A stretch of DNA of 44,235 nt from an alpha proteobacterium BAL199 (GCA_000171835.1 ABHC01000032.1:1-44235), one strand, 5' to 3'; shown: positions 7,936 to 16,987, counted from the stretch's first letter. Notes: generated by a model from the letters alone, not told the origin. Program-made: numbers and translations.

Positions 7936-9110
7936 CGGCGCAGCCGGTCAATGACAGTGGAAGGCGGGCCATGCTGATCAGGGATCTTCCGACGCCGCAC
8001 TTGGTGCTCGACCGGCGCAAGCTTGAGCACAACCTCGCACGGATGCGCGGACGTGCTTCCGAGCTTGGAGTTCGCCTGCGGCCGCACGGCAAGACCGCAA
8101 AGTCAGCCGAAGTCGTGCGACGGGCCGTTGGCGACGGTCCGGTCATGGTCACCGTGTCGACCCTGCGTGAAGCGGGCTACTTTGCCGAGAATGGCATCCG
8201 GGACATCGTGCACGCCAACTGTATCGCACCGAACCGGCTGCCAGAGGCGGCGGCATTGCTGCGGGACGGCGTGAATCTGGCGATCACGACGGACAGCCCG
8301 GCGGTGGCGGCCGAGATCGTCCGCGCCGGTCGCGAGTTCGGCGTGCGATTTGCCGTGATGATCGAGGTCGATGTTGGCGAGCACCGGGGTGGCGTTGCGG
8401 CAGAGTCCGATGCGCTGCTCGCCACGGCGCGCACGCTGCACGACGGTGGGATGGAGGTCCGAGGGGTTCTGGCCCATGCCGGACACACCTACGGCTGCAC
8501 CGACGCGGCGGCAGTAGCGGTGATTGCCGAAGCCGAACGGGCCGGCGCCGTCAGAGCCGCCCAGCGGGTTCGCGAGGCGGGAATTCCCTGCCGGGAGGTC
8601 AGCGTCGGATCGACCCCGGGTGCGCTGTTCGCCAAGCATCTGAACGGCGTCACCGAGTTTCGCCCCGGTGTCTATATGTTCATGGATCTGTTCCAGGTGG
8701 GTGTGGGGTGCTGCGGCATCGGCGAGATCGCGCTGACGGTGTTGGGCACAGTGATCAATCATCGCCCGGATGAGGGGACCGCCCACATCGACGCTGGCGC
8801 GCTGGCGTTGTCCAAGGACCGGTCGACCAGCGCGCAGCCGGTTGATCGAGGCTTCGGTCTGGTGACCGACGTCTTCGGCCTTCCGCTGCCGGGATTGTCC
8901 GTCGAGGCGGTGCACCAGGAGCACGGTCGACTGGCCGGTGCCGGCGGAGTGCCGTTTGAAATTCTGCCGATCGGCTCAAGGGTCCGCGTGCTGCCCAATC
9001 ACGTCTGCATGACAGCCGCGATGTACGATCGCTACGCGGTTGTCGACGGCACCGAGAAGGGCGACGAGCAACCGGTCGAGGCATTCTGGGATCGGGTGAA
9101 CGGCTGGTAG
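7932..9110 (+). CDS. DSD1-family PLP enzyme (D-threonine aldolase / D-serine dehydratase-like)
   Basis: This 392-residue protein has the alanine-racemase-type barrel with the PLP lysine in RPHGKTAKS (Lys54) and a C-terminal PNHVC motif. His357 and Cys359 match the metal-binding HxC pair of D-serine dehydratase and D-threonine aldolase. The family cleaves or dehydrates D-beta-hydroxy-alpha-amino acids. GTG at 7932 overlaps the previous stop (GTGA); an in-frame ATG at 7971 is an alternative and sits nearer the conserved start of the fold. As the last gene of the operon it links the pathway to amino-acid chemistry. Which reaction it performs (aldol cleavage, dehydration or racemisation) cannot be decided here. 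Confidence 0.87.
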   Translation: MTAQPVNDSGRRAMLIRDLPTPHLVLDRRKLEHNLARMRGRASELGVRLRPHGKTAKSAEVVRRAVGDGPVMVTVSTLREAGYFAENGIRDIVHANCIAPNRLPEAAALLRDGVNLAITTDSPAVAAEIVRAGREFGVRFAVMIEVDVGEHRGGVAAESDALLATARTLHDGGMEVRGVLAHAGHTYGCTDAAAVAVIAEAERAGAVRAAQRVREAGIPCREVSVGSTPGALFAKHLNGVTEFRPGVYMFMDLFQVGVGCCGIGEIALTVLGTVINHRPDEGTAHIDAGALALSKDRSTSAQPVDRGFGLVTDVFGLPLPGLSVEAVHQEHGRLAGAGGVPFEILPIGSRVRVLPNHVCMTAAMYDRYAVVDGTEKGDEQPVEAFWDRVNGW

Positions 9111-9135
9111 CTATGGCTCGCGGCCCAGATGCCGG

Positions 9136-10419
9136 TCAGACGATCGCCTGAGCAAGCTGTTGGGCGGTTACGCGCGCACCATCCAGATCGGCGCCCTTGA
9201 GTTGAGCCCGAGCCAGCTTTGCACCCGTCAGGTCGGCGCCCTTTAGATTGGCACCGGTCAGACGGGCGCCCGTCAGGTCGGCATTGACCAGAACGGCTCC
9301 GGACAGGTTGGACACCCAAAGCCGGCCGGTCGCCTGACCGTCAGGGCCTTTCAATTCAACCGAGGTCAGATCGGCGCCGGCGATTCGGGCATTCGTCAGG
9401 TTGGCGCCGGCCAAGTTGATGCCAGCCAGTTCGGAATCCCTGAGGTCGGCTCCGGAGAGATTGGAGCCGGATAGATCGGACATGACCAGACTGGTGCGCC
9501 GCATGACGGCGCTGACCAGGATCGCCTCACGCAGATCGGCGCCGGACAGATTGACGTCGGACACATCGATGCCGGTCAATTCCGTTTTGGCCAATTGCGC
9601 GCGCGAACCGCCGCGTCCTTGCTCACGGATCCAGACGGCGTGCTCATGCAGGATGTCGCGCAACGATCTGGACAGGCCGCGTCCGTCGCCCGATGTCAGG
9701 TTGGCGCCAGAGAGATCGGCGGTGGAGAGATCGACGTTCTCCAGGATCGCGCCGTGCAATTCGGACTTCTGGAACTGAGTGCGGTGAATCAGGGCGCCCG
9801 ACAGGTTGGCGCCCGACAGGTTGGCGCCGATGATCCGCGCGCTCGACAGGTTGGCGCCGGACAGGTCCGCCCCCTGCAGATTGGCGCCTTCAAGATTGAC
9901 GCCGGACAGGTTGGCGCCGCACAGCAGGGTCTTCTCCAGCGTGGCGCCGATCATGCTGGAATGCGACAGGTCGGTGCCAGACAGATTGGCGCCACCCATA
10001 TCGGCTTCGTCCATGTCGGACTGGCCGATGTTCGAGCGGATGATGGTTGCCGGTGCCGCCAGATTGCCACTGATCAATGCGCCGCCGCGCAGGTCGGCTT
10101 CTTTCAGATTGGCCCCGGCCAAGTTCGAGCCGCGCATGAACGCCCCGCGCAGGTCTGCTCGGATCAGCAGGGCGTGATTCAGGTCCGCGCCATCCAGATT
10201 GGCGCAGAACATGTCTGAATACGAAAGATCGGCACCGGAAAGGATGGCTCGCGCCATGTAAGCTCCGGAGAGCTTGGCTGACTGCAAATTGACCTGCGCC
10301 AGATTAAAATCCGCCAGATTGCAGCCGGACAGGTTGGCGCGCGCTCCGCCCGATCGGCGCTGCAGCCAGCGTTCGTGGCTCGAGATAATGTCCAGGATCT
10401 GGTCGGGGGTCATCGACAT
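9136..10419 (-). CDS. Pentapeptide-repeat protein 1
   Basis: This 427-residue protein consists mostly of A(D/N)LxG-type pentapeptide repeats, which fold as a right-handed four-sided beta-helix. There is no signal peptide or membrane segment. Repeats run through about residues 28-245 and 277-420. Each block is preceded by a similar non-repeat cap: ILDIISSHERWL..GGARANL (8-30) and LRDILHEHAVWI..GGSRAQL (253-276). A second break near the end contains TGRLW..NLSGA. It starts 9 bases after the small MITE-bearing gene and is paralogous to the gene at 11142-12395. Known members include DNA-mimic gyrase inhibitors, but most have no assigned role, and nothing here fixes one. Long ORFs on the opposite strand are by-products of the repeats. 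Confidence 0.9.
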   Translation of the reverse strand: MSMTPDQILDIISSHERWLQRRSGGARANLSGCNLADFNLAQVNLQSAKLSGAYMARAILSGADLSYSDMFCANLDGADLNHALLIRADLRGAFMRGSNLAGANLKEADLRGGALISGNLAAPATIIRSNIGQSDMDEADMGGANLSGTDLSHSSMIGATLEKTLLCGANLSGVNLEGANLQGADLSGANLSSARIIGANLSGANLSGALIHRTQFQKSELHGAILENVDLSTADLSGANLTSGDGRGLSRSLRDILHEHAVWIREQGRGGSRAQLAKTELTGIDVSDVNLSGADLREAILVSAVMRRTSLVMSDLSGSNLSGADLRDSELAGINLAGANLTNARIAGADLTSVELKGPDGQATGRLWVSNLSGAVLVNADLTGARLTGANLKGADLTGAKLARAQLKGADLDGARVTAQQLAQAIV

Positions 10420-10428
10420 GGAACTGGT

Positions 10429-10941
10429 TCAGTTCCAGCCATCGACGACGACCCGATAGATCTTCGTCGGCCGAGGTTCATCTGCGTAGTAGTGCTCGTC
10501 GATGCGCAAGGACAAGGACAGCTCCTCGCAGTAGCTGCTGAGATGTGCGTAGCCGCCGGTCCGTTGAATGTCGTCAAGCGAGATGCCGAAGTCACCGGCG
10601 TTCGTGGTCTTAAGCGGTTCGCCGGAGTTGTCGGTCAGGTAATAGATGACAAACCCAGCACCGGCGGAGCCGGCCTTGGCATCAGCGTACCGCGCGACAT
10701 CGTCGGCGACGCGCATCGCCAACCGCTCCAACTGGTCGCTGATGGTTGCAAGCGTTCGGTTGCGTGCGGCAGATGCGCTAGTGGTGAAAATCAAACGGGT
10801 GAATCCGTCTGGATCGGCAGATTTCCGCCATGCGTTTGCTGATGCACGGGTTTCATCTGTCTGATTCCCACCACTAGCTGTCAAGTTTGCGTTCATCGCT
10901 AATGACTGGGTGCCGAGCGTTTTGCTCGGTTGCTCCATCAT
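10429..10941 (-). CDS. Unknown small protein carrying an in-frame 32-residue MITE-encoded insert
   Basis: I do not recognise the family of this 170-residue protein. The N-terminal region (about residues 22-55) is encoded by the 100-bp inverted-repeat element at 10778-10877. Removing 96 bases at the duplicated TA restores a continuous frame reading M-N-A-N-L-T-A-S-A-S-A-A-R, so the element added 32 residues without breaking the gene. The remainder is soluble-looking, with a helical stretch (TISDQLERLAMRVADDVARYAD) and a beta-rich C-terminus (GFVIYYLTDN, PTKIYRVVVDGWN). ATGs at residues 1, 2 and 16 are possible starts; only the last lies just before the insert. It lies between two pentapeptide-repeat genes and is probably co-transcribed with the downstream one. 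Confidence 0.65.
   Translation of the reverse strand: MMEQPSKTLGTQSLAMNANLTASGGNQTDETRASANAWRKSADPDGFTRLIFTTSASAARNRTLATISDQLERLAMRVADDVARYADAKAGSAGAGFVIYYLTDNSGEPLKTTNAGDFGISLDDIQRTGGYAHLSSYCEELSLSLRIDEHYYADEPRPTKIYRVVVDGWN
10778..10877 (-). mobile_element. MITE-like 96-bp element, copy A (within a coding gene)
   Basis: The element is bounded by CTAG at both ends (10778-10781 and 10874-10877). Its ends are imperfect inverted repeats: CTAGTGGTGGGAATCAGACA on one side and CTAGTGGTGAAAATCAAACG on the other, differing by transitions. Copy B at 41657-41756 is identical across the 100 bases except for one base. CTAG with a TA duplication is the target habit of IS630-family elements, and the TIR resembles that of the IS630 copy in this window at CTAGTGG....AATC..ACA. 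There is no room for a transposase, so it is non-autonomous. It lies in frame in the gene at 10429-10941. Confidence 0.8.
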
Positions 10942-11141
10942 CTCATACCGTTACTGAGAAGAGGTTGAAAGGATGTTTCCACATAACGAGGCATGACCCT
11001 GCCGAATTTAGGCATTCGCGAGGCCCCGACGCGGCGACTGTCTTCACCAGGATTGCGCGCAATCCGGCCATCGCTTTCCGTAAATTACGGACGTATCTTG
11101 CAGAATAGCGGCAAAGCAAACCTAACGGGACGATAGTCTGC

Positions 11142-12395
11142 TCAGACGGCGGCAGCCTCGTTGTTGACGGCCGCGTCCAACTGGTCGATTCCGACAAGGG
11201 CGTCGGTAAAGTTGCAACCGGTGATATCAGCACCCGCGAGATCGGCACCGGTCAGGTCGCAATGGGACATGTTGGCGCCCCGGAGATTGGCACCGCGCAG
11301 GCTCGCGTCGTTCAATTTTGCGCCGGACAGGTTGGCGGGCCAGAGCCGTCCGGTCGGCTTGCCTTTGCTGTCCTTCAGATTGACCGGTCCGATGACGGAA
11401 CTCTGAAGGTTGGCGCCCGTGAGGTTGGCACCGGACAGGTTGACTCCCTCCAGCGACGCTTTCGACAGGTTGGCACCTTCCAAGGTGCACTTCGCCAGAT
11501 CTGACATCACCAGCAATACCTCGGACAGGTTTGCTCCGGTCAGGTTCGATCCGTGCAGATCGGCGCCCGACAGGTTGACCCCGGGAATATCGATGTAAGT
11601 CAGATCGGTGTTGACCAGGGTCGCGCGCTGACCGAGCCGCCCGTCTTCGCGAATCCAGACATAGTGGTTGTTGAGCGTGTCGCGGACGTCGGACGGCAGC
11701 GAGTCTTCGCTGCGGACCATGTTGGCCCCGGTCAGGTTGGCGGATGACATGTCGCAGCCATCGATGTTGGCGCCTGCCAGATTGGCGTGCTTGAAGATCG
11801 TGCTGTTGATGAACGCGTTCTTGAGGTTGGTGTCCTGAAGGTTGGCGCCGGTGAAATCGGTTTCCGACAGGATGCAGTTTGATAGGTCCGCGCCTTCGAG
11901 GTTGGCGTTCCGAAGATTGACGCTCGACAGGTTTGCACCGGACAGGTTGGCGCCGGCGAGATTGCTGTTGGCCATTGCGGAATTGGAGAGATCTGCGCCG
12001 CGCTCGTTGCGGGTCGGTGCCTCGCGACTGCCGTCCTCGCCATCGGAGCCGAACATCAGGGTTCCGCCGCGGAAGTCAGCACCGCGCAAGTTTGCGCCGT
12101 TGAAGTTGACGTTGCGGATGTTCGCCCCGCGCAGATCAGCCTTTTCGAAGCTGGCACCCTTTGCGTCGGCACCATCCAGCACCGCACAGAACAGGTCGGT
12201 TTGACTGAGATCGGTGCGAATCAGAATCGCGCGGGTCAGATCGGAACCCGATAGCTTGGCACCGCGCAGACGCGCGCCCTCAAGCGAGAAGCCGGCAAGG
12301 TTCTGGCGGGCAAGGTTCGCCCGCACGCCACCACGGCCCTTGGACAGCCACGCTTCATGTTCCTGCAGTATGCTCACGAATTGCTGCGGCGTCAT
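11142..12395 (-). CDS. Pentapeptide-repeat protein 2
   Basis: This 417-residue paralogue of the protein at 9136-10419 has the same architecture. A cap FVSILQEHEAWL..GGVRANL (6-28) is followed by A(N/D)LxG repeats, a charged loop (GSDGEDGSREAPTRNERG, about 117-133), more repeats, and a second cap VRDTLNNHYVWI..GQRATL (237-260). The repeat block then runs to about residue 400, interrupted by a TGRLW..NLSGA loop. The C-terminus GIDQLDAAVNNEAAAV lies outside the helix. No export signal is seen. It is the first gene of a minus-strand group of three, separated from the next by 200 bases, so it may have its own terminator or the next gene its own promoter. Molecular function is unknown. Confidence 0.9.
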   Translation of the reverse strand: MTPQQFVSILQEHEAWLSKGRGGVRANLARQNLAGFSLEGARLRGAKLSGSDLTRAILIRTDLSQTDLFCAVLDGADAKGASFEKADLRGANIRNVNFNGANLRGADFRGGTLMFGSDGEDGSREAPTRNERGADLSNSAMANSNLAGANLSGANLSSVNLRNANLEGADLSNCILSETDFTGANLQDTNLKNAFINSTIFKHANLAGANIDGCDMSSANLTGANMVRSEDSLPSDVRDTLNNHYVWIREDGRLGQRATLVNTDLTYIDIPGVNLSGADLHGSNLTGANLSEVLLVMSDLAKCTLEGANLSKASLEGVNLSGANLTGANLQSSVIGPVNLKDSKGKPTGRLWPANLSGAKLNDASLRGANLRGANMSHCDLTGADLAGADITGCNFTDALVGIDQLDAAVNNEAAAV

Positions 12396-12525
12396 GCCGG
12401 CGCCCCCGAGATCCCGTCGTCAAACTACCGAGACTTCCCCAACTATGTCCCAGGAAAGGTTAACATAGTCTATCGCATTGTAGGTTGTGTTCGTGAGCCT
12501 GTTCGCAACAAGTGTGGTTGGACCG

Positions 12526-15500
12526 CTACTCGGCGGGTGCCTCGCCCTTAACCGCCGCGCCAGTTGACGCAGTTGCACTGGCCTTCACAGACCGACCTTC
12601 GATGGCGGCCATAAACAGGGACAGCATCGGCGGGATCAGACCCAGGGTCAGCACCGCCGACAGCGATAGCCCGCCCACGACGACCGACCCCAGGCCACGG
12701 TACAGTTCCGATCCCGCACCCGGCATCAGCACCAGCGGCATCATGCCCAGCACGCTGGTCAGCGTGGACATGAAGATCGGCCGGATGCGGTTGCTGGTGG
12801 CCTCCAGGATCGCGTCTGCCGGACTCATGCCCTCCCGGCGCAGGTGGTAGAGGGTCTGATCGACCAGCAGGATCGCGTTGTTGACCACCGTTCCGATCAG
12901 GATGACGAAACCGAGCAAGGTCAGCATGTCGAGGTTCTGCTGGTAGAGCTGGTTCAGCAGGAACAGTCCGATTACCCCGCCGGCCGTGGCCAGTGGCACC
13001 GAAAAGATGATGATCAGCGGGTAGAAGAAACTCTCGAACAGCACAGCCATGACCAGGTAGACGATGACCAGCGCCAGGGCGAGGTCGAGCACCATCGCGT
13101 TCCAGGTCTCGGTCAGCTTGTCGGCGGTCCCGGACATCAGCAGTTTGGTTCCGGCCGGCAGTCCCTCAGCCCGCAACGGGTCGATAACCTGCTCGTTGAT
13201 GATATCCATCGCCTGCTCAAGCGGCATCGCCGCCGGCGGGCTGATCTGCAGGGTGATCGTGCGCGCCCGTTCGCTGTGGCGGATCTCGGTCGGGCCGGTC
13301 GTCTCGTACACGTCGGCGAGCGAACCGACCGGGACGATGGTTCCGGAGGACGTGACCACCGGCAGGTCGCGGATGCCCTGGGTTTCGGTGATCTGCTTGA
13401 ACGGGCCGCGCAGGGTCAAGTCAATGCGTTCACCGGCCACCGTCACTTCGGCGACCCGCATGCCGTCGTTGAATGCGTCTATGGTCTGGCCGAGCTCGAC
13501 CGCGGTCACACCGTTGTCGGCGAGGCGGAGGCGGTTCGGCACAATTCGCACTTCCGGCGCACCCAATGTAAGGCCGGGGCGGGGTCGCATCTGCGTGCCG
13601 CCTTCGCGTGGCAAGGCCTGCCCAACCTTGCGCGCGGCACGACCCGCAACGTCGACGATCTGTTCCAGGCTGCCGCCGGCAATCTCCAGGTCGATCGCCC
13701 GTGCCCCGCCGACACCGCGGCCGAACAGCGATGTCTGGCGGAAGAATCCGGAGGTACCGGGCTCCTGGAAAGCGGCGTCGCGCATCGGTTTGATCAACTC
13801 GCCGGCCCGGGCGGGGTCAACTGCCGAGGCACCGATGATGGCATTGGCCCGGAAGGCGGCGAAGAAGAACTGGTCGATCCGGACCTTTCCGTCCTCGCTC
13901 GACACCGGCCCGTCGTCAACATTCCACATCGACCGGGTGGCGTCCTCGATCCGGCCGGCGATTGCCGTCATCGTGTCCAGATTATAGCCGGCGGGCGGCT
14001 GGACCCAGCCGATGACCAGATTGCGGTTGCCGTTCGGCAGGTAGTCGATCTTCGGCAGCATCATAAGGGTGATGGCCGAGGTTACGGCGGTCAGGCCCAG
14101 GATCAGGCCAACGGCGACGGATTTCCGGCGAATGGCATGACGGGTCAACGCAAGGGCGCCGGCCTTGAAGGCGGTAGCCGCCGGGTCAAGCAAAGGCACC
14201 CGCCGCGCGCTGGCACTGTCGGGATTGGTTCCCAGCAACCGACCGGCCAAGGCCGGGATCACGGTCACCGAAACCAGGAGAGACAGCAGAACGGATACCG
14301 AGATCGCCACGGCGATGTCGCGGAACAACTGACCGACTTCCAGATCCATGATCAGGATCGGCAGGAACACCATGACCGTGGTCAATGCCGACACCAGCAC
14401 CGCGCCCCAGACCTGAGCGGCACCTCGATAGGCCGCCTCGCGGGCGCTGTGGCCATGCTGCCGCAGCCGGAAGATGTTCTCCAACACGACGATCGCAGCG
14501 TCGACCACCATGCCGACGGCGAACGCAATGCCGGCCAGCGAGACCACGTTGATCGAGCGGCCCAGCGCCGCCATGGCGACGAATGAGCCGATGACCGATA
14601 CCGGGATCGCCAGCGAGACCACCAGCGTGGCCTGCCAGGAGCGCAGGAAAGTGAACAGGACGATCGCGGCGAGTGCGCCACCGATGTAGATGTTCTGGGT
14701 AACCAGATCGATCGCCGAGTTAATGTAGGTGGTCTCGTCGTAGACCTGCTGAAGGATCAGGTTCTGTGCCGGCAGGTAGTCGCGCCGCAACTCGTCGATG
14801 GCGGCCCGTACGCCGGCCATTGTCTCGATGACGTTGGCACCGGTCTCCCGGTACATCGGCATGCCGATCGCCGGGACACCGAAGCGGCGGATGTTGGAGA
14901 CCGCTTCCTTGTAGTCGAAGGTGACATTGGCCACGTCGTTGACCGTCACCCGGGCGACGCGGCCGGTCGCCGGGTCGGTGTCGGTTCGCAGGGCTACTTC
15001 GCGAACCGCGGCCGGGCTGTCCAGGTCGCCTTGGGTACGCACGGTGTAGCGGCGCTTACCCTCTTCGACGGCACCGCCGGAGATCGAGGCATTCGCCTGG
15101 CGCAGCGCGGTGACGACCTGTGGCACGGTGATCTGGAAGCGCGCCAGCCGTTCCGGATCGACGATCACCTGAATCTCGCGCTGGCTGCCGCCATAGATGT
15201 TCATGCGGGCGATGCCGGGAACCCGCTCGATCCGGTCCTTGATGATGTCTTCGGCGAAGTCGTAGTAAGTGCCGATCCGGCGCTCGTTCCCCGGTCCGGC
15301 CATCAGCACCATCCAGGCGATGGCGTTGTCGTCGGAACCGGCAGTGTCGAAGATCGGCTCCTCGGCTTCGTCCGGGTAGCCGCTGATCCGGTCCAGGCGA
15401 TTGGCGACCAGCAGCAACGCCTTGTTCATGTCGGTGCCGATCAGGAACTCAAGCTCGATCGAGGCCCGGCCGATCTCCGACTGACTGGTCATCTTGCGCA

Positions 15501-15729
15501 GGCCTTCCAGGCCGCGCAGTTCGTCCTCCTGGCGATTGGTGATTTCGCGCTCGACCTCGGCCGGTGCGGCGCCGGCCCAGTTCGTTCGAACGTTGATGAC
15601 CGGCTGATTGACGTCAGGCGCCAGCTGGATCGGGATGCTGACCAACGCGACATAGCCGAACAGCACCACCATCAGGACGGTCGCCAGGACGGCGATCGGG
15701 CGTTCAATGGAGGCGCGAATGATGTCCAT
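12526..15729 (-). CDS. RND-family efflux transporter permease (AcrB/MdtB-like)
   Basis: This 1067-residue inner-membrane pump exports drugs or other compounds by proton antiport, working as a trimer with the adaptor encoded just upstream and an outer-membrane channel. Membrane segments and two large periplasmic loops follow the family pattern. The N-terminus MDIIRASIERPIAVLATVLMVV and the TM4 region AVGMVVDAAIVVLENIF are typical. Most drug pumps have two Asp in TM4; here the pair reads D-A, as in some metal-exporting and other branches. The second half starts with RRKSVAVGLILGLTAV and has TLLGFVILIGTVVNNAILLVDQ. Twelve bases separate it from the adaptor gene. The substrate is unknown and no TolC-like gene is in the window. 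Confidence 0.93.
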   Translation of the reverse strand: MDIIRASIERPIAVLATVLMVVLFGYVALVSIPIQLAPDVNQPVINVRTNWAGAAPAEVEREITNRQEDELRGLEGLRKMTSQSEIGRASIELEFLIGTDMNKALLLVANRLDRISGYPDEAEEPIFDTAGSDDNAIAWMVLMAGPGNERRIGTYYDFAEDIIKDRIERVPGIARMNIYGGSQREIQVIVDPERLARFQITVPQVVTALRQANASISGGAVEEGKRRYTVRTQGDLDSPAAVREVALRTDTDPATGRVARVTVNDVANVTFDYKEAVSNIRRFGVPAIGMPMYRETGANVIETMAGVRAAIDELRRDYLPAQNLILQQVYDETTYINSAIDLVTQNIYIGGALAAIVLFTFLRSWQATLVVSLAIPVSVIGSFVAMAALGRSINVVSLAGIAFAVGMVVDAAIVVLENIFRLRQHGHSAREAAYRGAAQVWGAVLVSALTTVMVFLPILIMDLEVGQLFRDIAVAISVSVLLSLLVSVTVIPALAGRLLGTNPDSASARRVPLLDPAATAFKAGALALTRHAIRRKSVAVGLILGLTAVTSAITLMMLPKIDYLPNGNRNLVIGWVQPPAGYNLDTMTAIAGRIEDATRSMWNVDDGPVSSEDGKVRIDQFFFAAFRANAIIGASAVDPARAGELIKPMRDAAFQEPGTSGFFRQTSLFGRGVGGARAIDLEIAGGSLEQIVDVAGRAARKVGQALPREGGTQMRPRPGLTLGAPEVRIVPNRLRLADNGVTAVELGQTIDAFNDGMRVAEVTVAGERIDLTLRGPFKQITETQGIRDLPVVTSSGTIVPVGSLADVYETTGPTEIRHSERARTITLQISPPAAMPLEQAMDIINEQVIDPLRAEGLPAGTKLLMSGTADKLTETWNAMVLDLALALVIVYLVMAVLFESFFYPLIIIFSVPLATAGGVIGLFLLNQLYQQNLDMLTLLGFVILIGTVVNNAILLVDQTLYHLRREGMSPADAILEATSNRIRPIFMSTLTSVLGMMPLVLMPGAGSELYRGLGSVVVGGLSLSAVLTLGLIPPMLSLFMAAIEGRSVKASATASTGAAVKGEAPAE

Positions 15730-15741
15730 GGCGGTCTCGCG

Positions 15742-16881
15742 TCAGGATTGGGGTTGCACAGCTTGGCCGGAGCGAAGGCTTTCGTTGCCGCGGATGACCA
15801 CGACGTCGCCGGCGCTCAGCCCTTGCAGAACTTCGTATCGACTGCCCAGGCTTTCGCCGAGCGCCACCGTCTTATAGACGGCCTTGCCGTCGATCACGAC
15901 GAACACCGCCTCGCGGTCACCGTTGCGCACGATGGCGTCCTTGGACACCGTCAGGGCATCGCGGGTGCCACCGACCGGGATGTGCAGGACCACAGACTGA
16001 TTGGCGGCGATCTCGTTCTGCACCTTGTTGTCGACCTGCAGCACGAACCGTACGGCACGTGTCCGCGTCCGCGGGTTCTCTTCCGGCACGATCGCCCGAA
16101 CCGCGGCGAAGATGTGCCCGCCGTTCTGGACCTCGGCCTCGATCGTCGTGCCGGGCGGCAGGGCGGCCAGCCGATCAGCTGGGATGTCGGCCTCGATCTC
16201 GATCTCGGAATCATTCAGCAAGCTGACCACCGGGTCACCGACCCTGACATAGGCTCCGGCCGTGGTGTGCTTGATCGTCACCACACCGTCATACGGCGCC
16301 CGGACGGTGGCGTCGGTGACGGCGATGTCGGCCAGCTCCAGTTGGGCTGTCGCCGCGGTGGCATCCGCCTGGGACCGAGTCAGGGCCGCCTGGGCAATTT
16401 CGACGTCCCGCTGGGCATCCTCGGTCCGGTCCTTGCGGTACGCGGTTGAGCCCTTGAGCTGGTCCTGGCGCTCAAGGGTCTGGCGTGTCTTCGCGAGCGT
16501 TGCGCGGTCCCGCGCGACCGCCGCTCGGGCGGCTTCGACTGACGCGACACGCAGCAGGCGTTCGCTGGACAACCGGTCGTCGGCGAGGCGTGCCAAGACA
16601 TCGCCGCGCTTCACCCGATCACCGACCTGAACCTCGACAATGGCAACGCGCTCGGCGACGCGTGCTGCCACCATTCCGTTCTGCCGCGCGACCAAACGGC
16701 CGAGCACATCGATTGTCTGGCTGAGCGGCTCTGCGCGCACCGGATCGACGCCTACGACTTCCTTACGTTCCTTAGCCGCTGTGGCGGGTGCGGACTGAGC
16801 GTGGACGGTCGCAGGCAACGCCAGCAAACAGGCACCGATCAGGAGCAGCGCGGTGCGAAAATTGGGGAGCATCTGGCGCAT
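15742..16881 (-). CDS. RND efflux periplasmic adaptor subunit (membrane fusion protein)
   Basis: This 379-residue protein bridges the RND pump and the outer-membrane channel. The N-terminus has a signal peptide (hydrophobic FRTALLLIGACLLALPATVHA, cleavage near residue 28). The lipoyl half-motifs flank a coiled-coil hairpin: RVAIVEVQVGDRVKRGDVLARL, then an Ala/Arg/Gln-rich helical pair, then VRAPYDGVVTIKHTTAGAYVRVGDPVVSL. The C-terminal beta-barrel and membrane-proximal domains follow. The Cys at residue 18 lies inside the hydrophobic core and is not a convincing lipobox. It is the first gene of the two-gene pump operon. Confidence 0.93.
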   Translation of the reverse strand: MRQMLPNFRTALLLIGACLLALPATVHAQSAPATAAKERKEVVGVDPVRAEPLSQTIDVLGRLVARQNGMVAARVAERVAIVEVQVGDRVKRGDVLARLADDRLSSERLLRVASVEAARAAVARDRATLAKTRQTLERQDQLKGSTAYRKDRTEDAQRDVEIAQAALTRSQADATAATAQLELADIAVTDATVRAPYDGVVTIKHTTAGAYVRVGDPVVSLLNDSEIEIEADIPADRLAALPPGTTIEAEVQNGGHIFAAVRAIVPEENPRTRTRAVRFVLQVDNKVQNEIAANQSVVLHIPVGGTRDALTVSKDAIVRNGDREAVFVVIDGKAVYKTVALGESLGSRYEVLQGLSAGDVVVIRGNESLRSGQAVQPQS

Positions 16882-16987
16882 CCTGACAAACTCGAACAGC
16901 GGCCGGACAGCGTGCCGGACCCCGATTTATATCAACGAATCCTCGCAGCTGCGAACAGGATCGTCGAACATCTAACGCGTCAGGTCC

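Noticed and set aside
9595-10218. Antisense ORFs opposite the pentapeptide-repeat gene with a regular VGARQ-type pattern
   Set aside because: The regular pattern only mirrors the repeats of the real gene on the other strand.
9136-12395. Tandem DNA repeat array or CRISPR
   Set aside because: The periodicity is 15 bases with degenerate codons and encodes pentapeptide repeats; there are no identical repeats with unique spacers.
12844-14586. Long ORF (580 codons) on the plus strand opposite the RND pump gene
   Set aside because: It is antisense to a clear RND gene, its composition is low-complexity (H/Q/R/D-rich), and it has no family features; GC-rich coding often leaves the opposite strand open.
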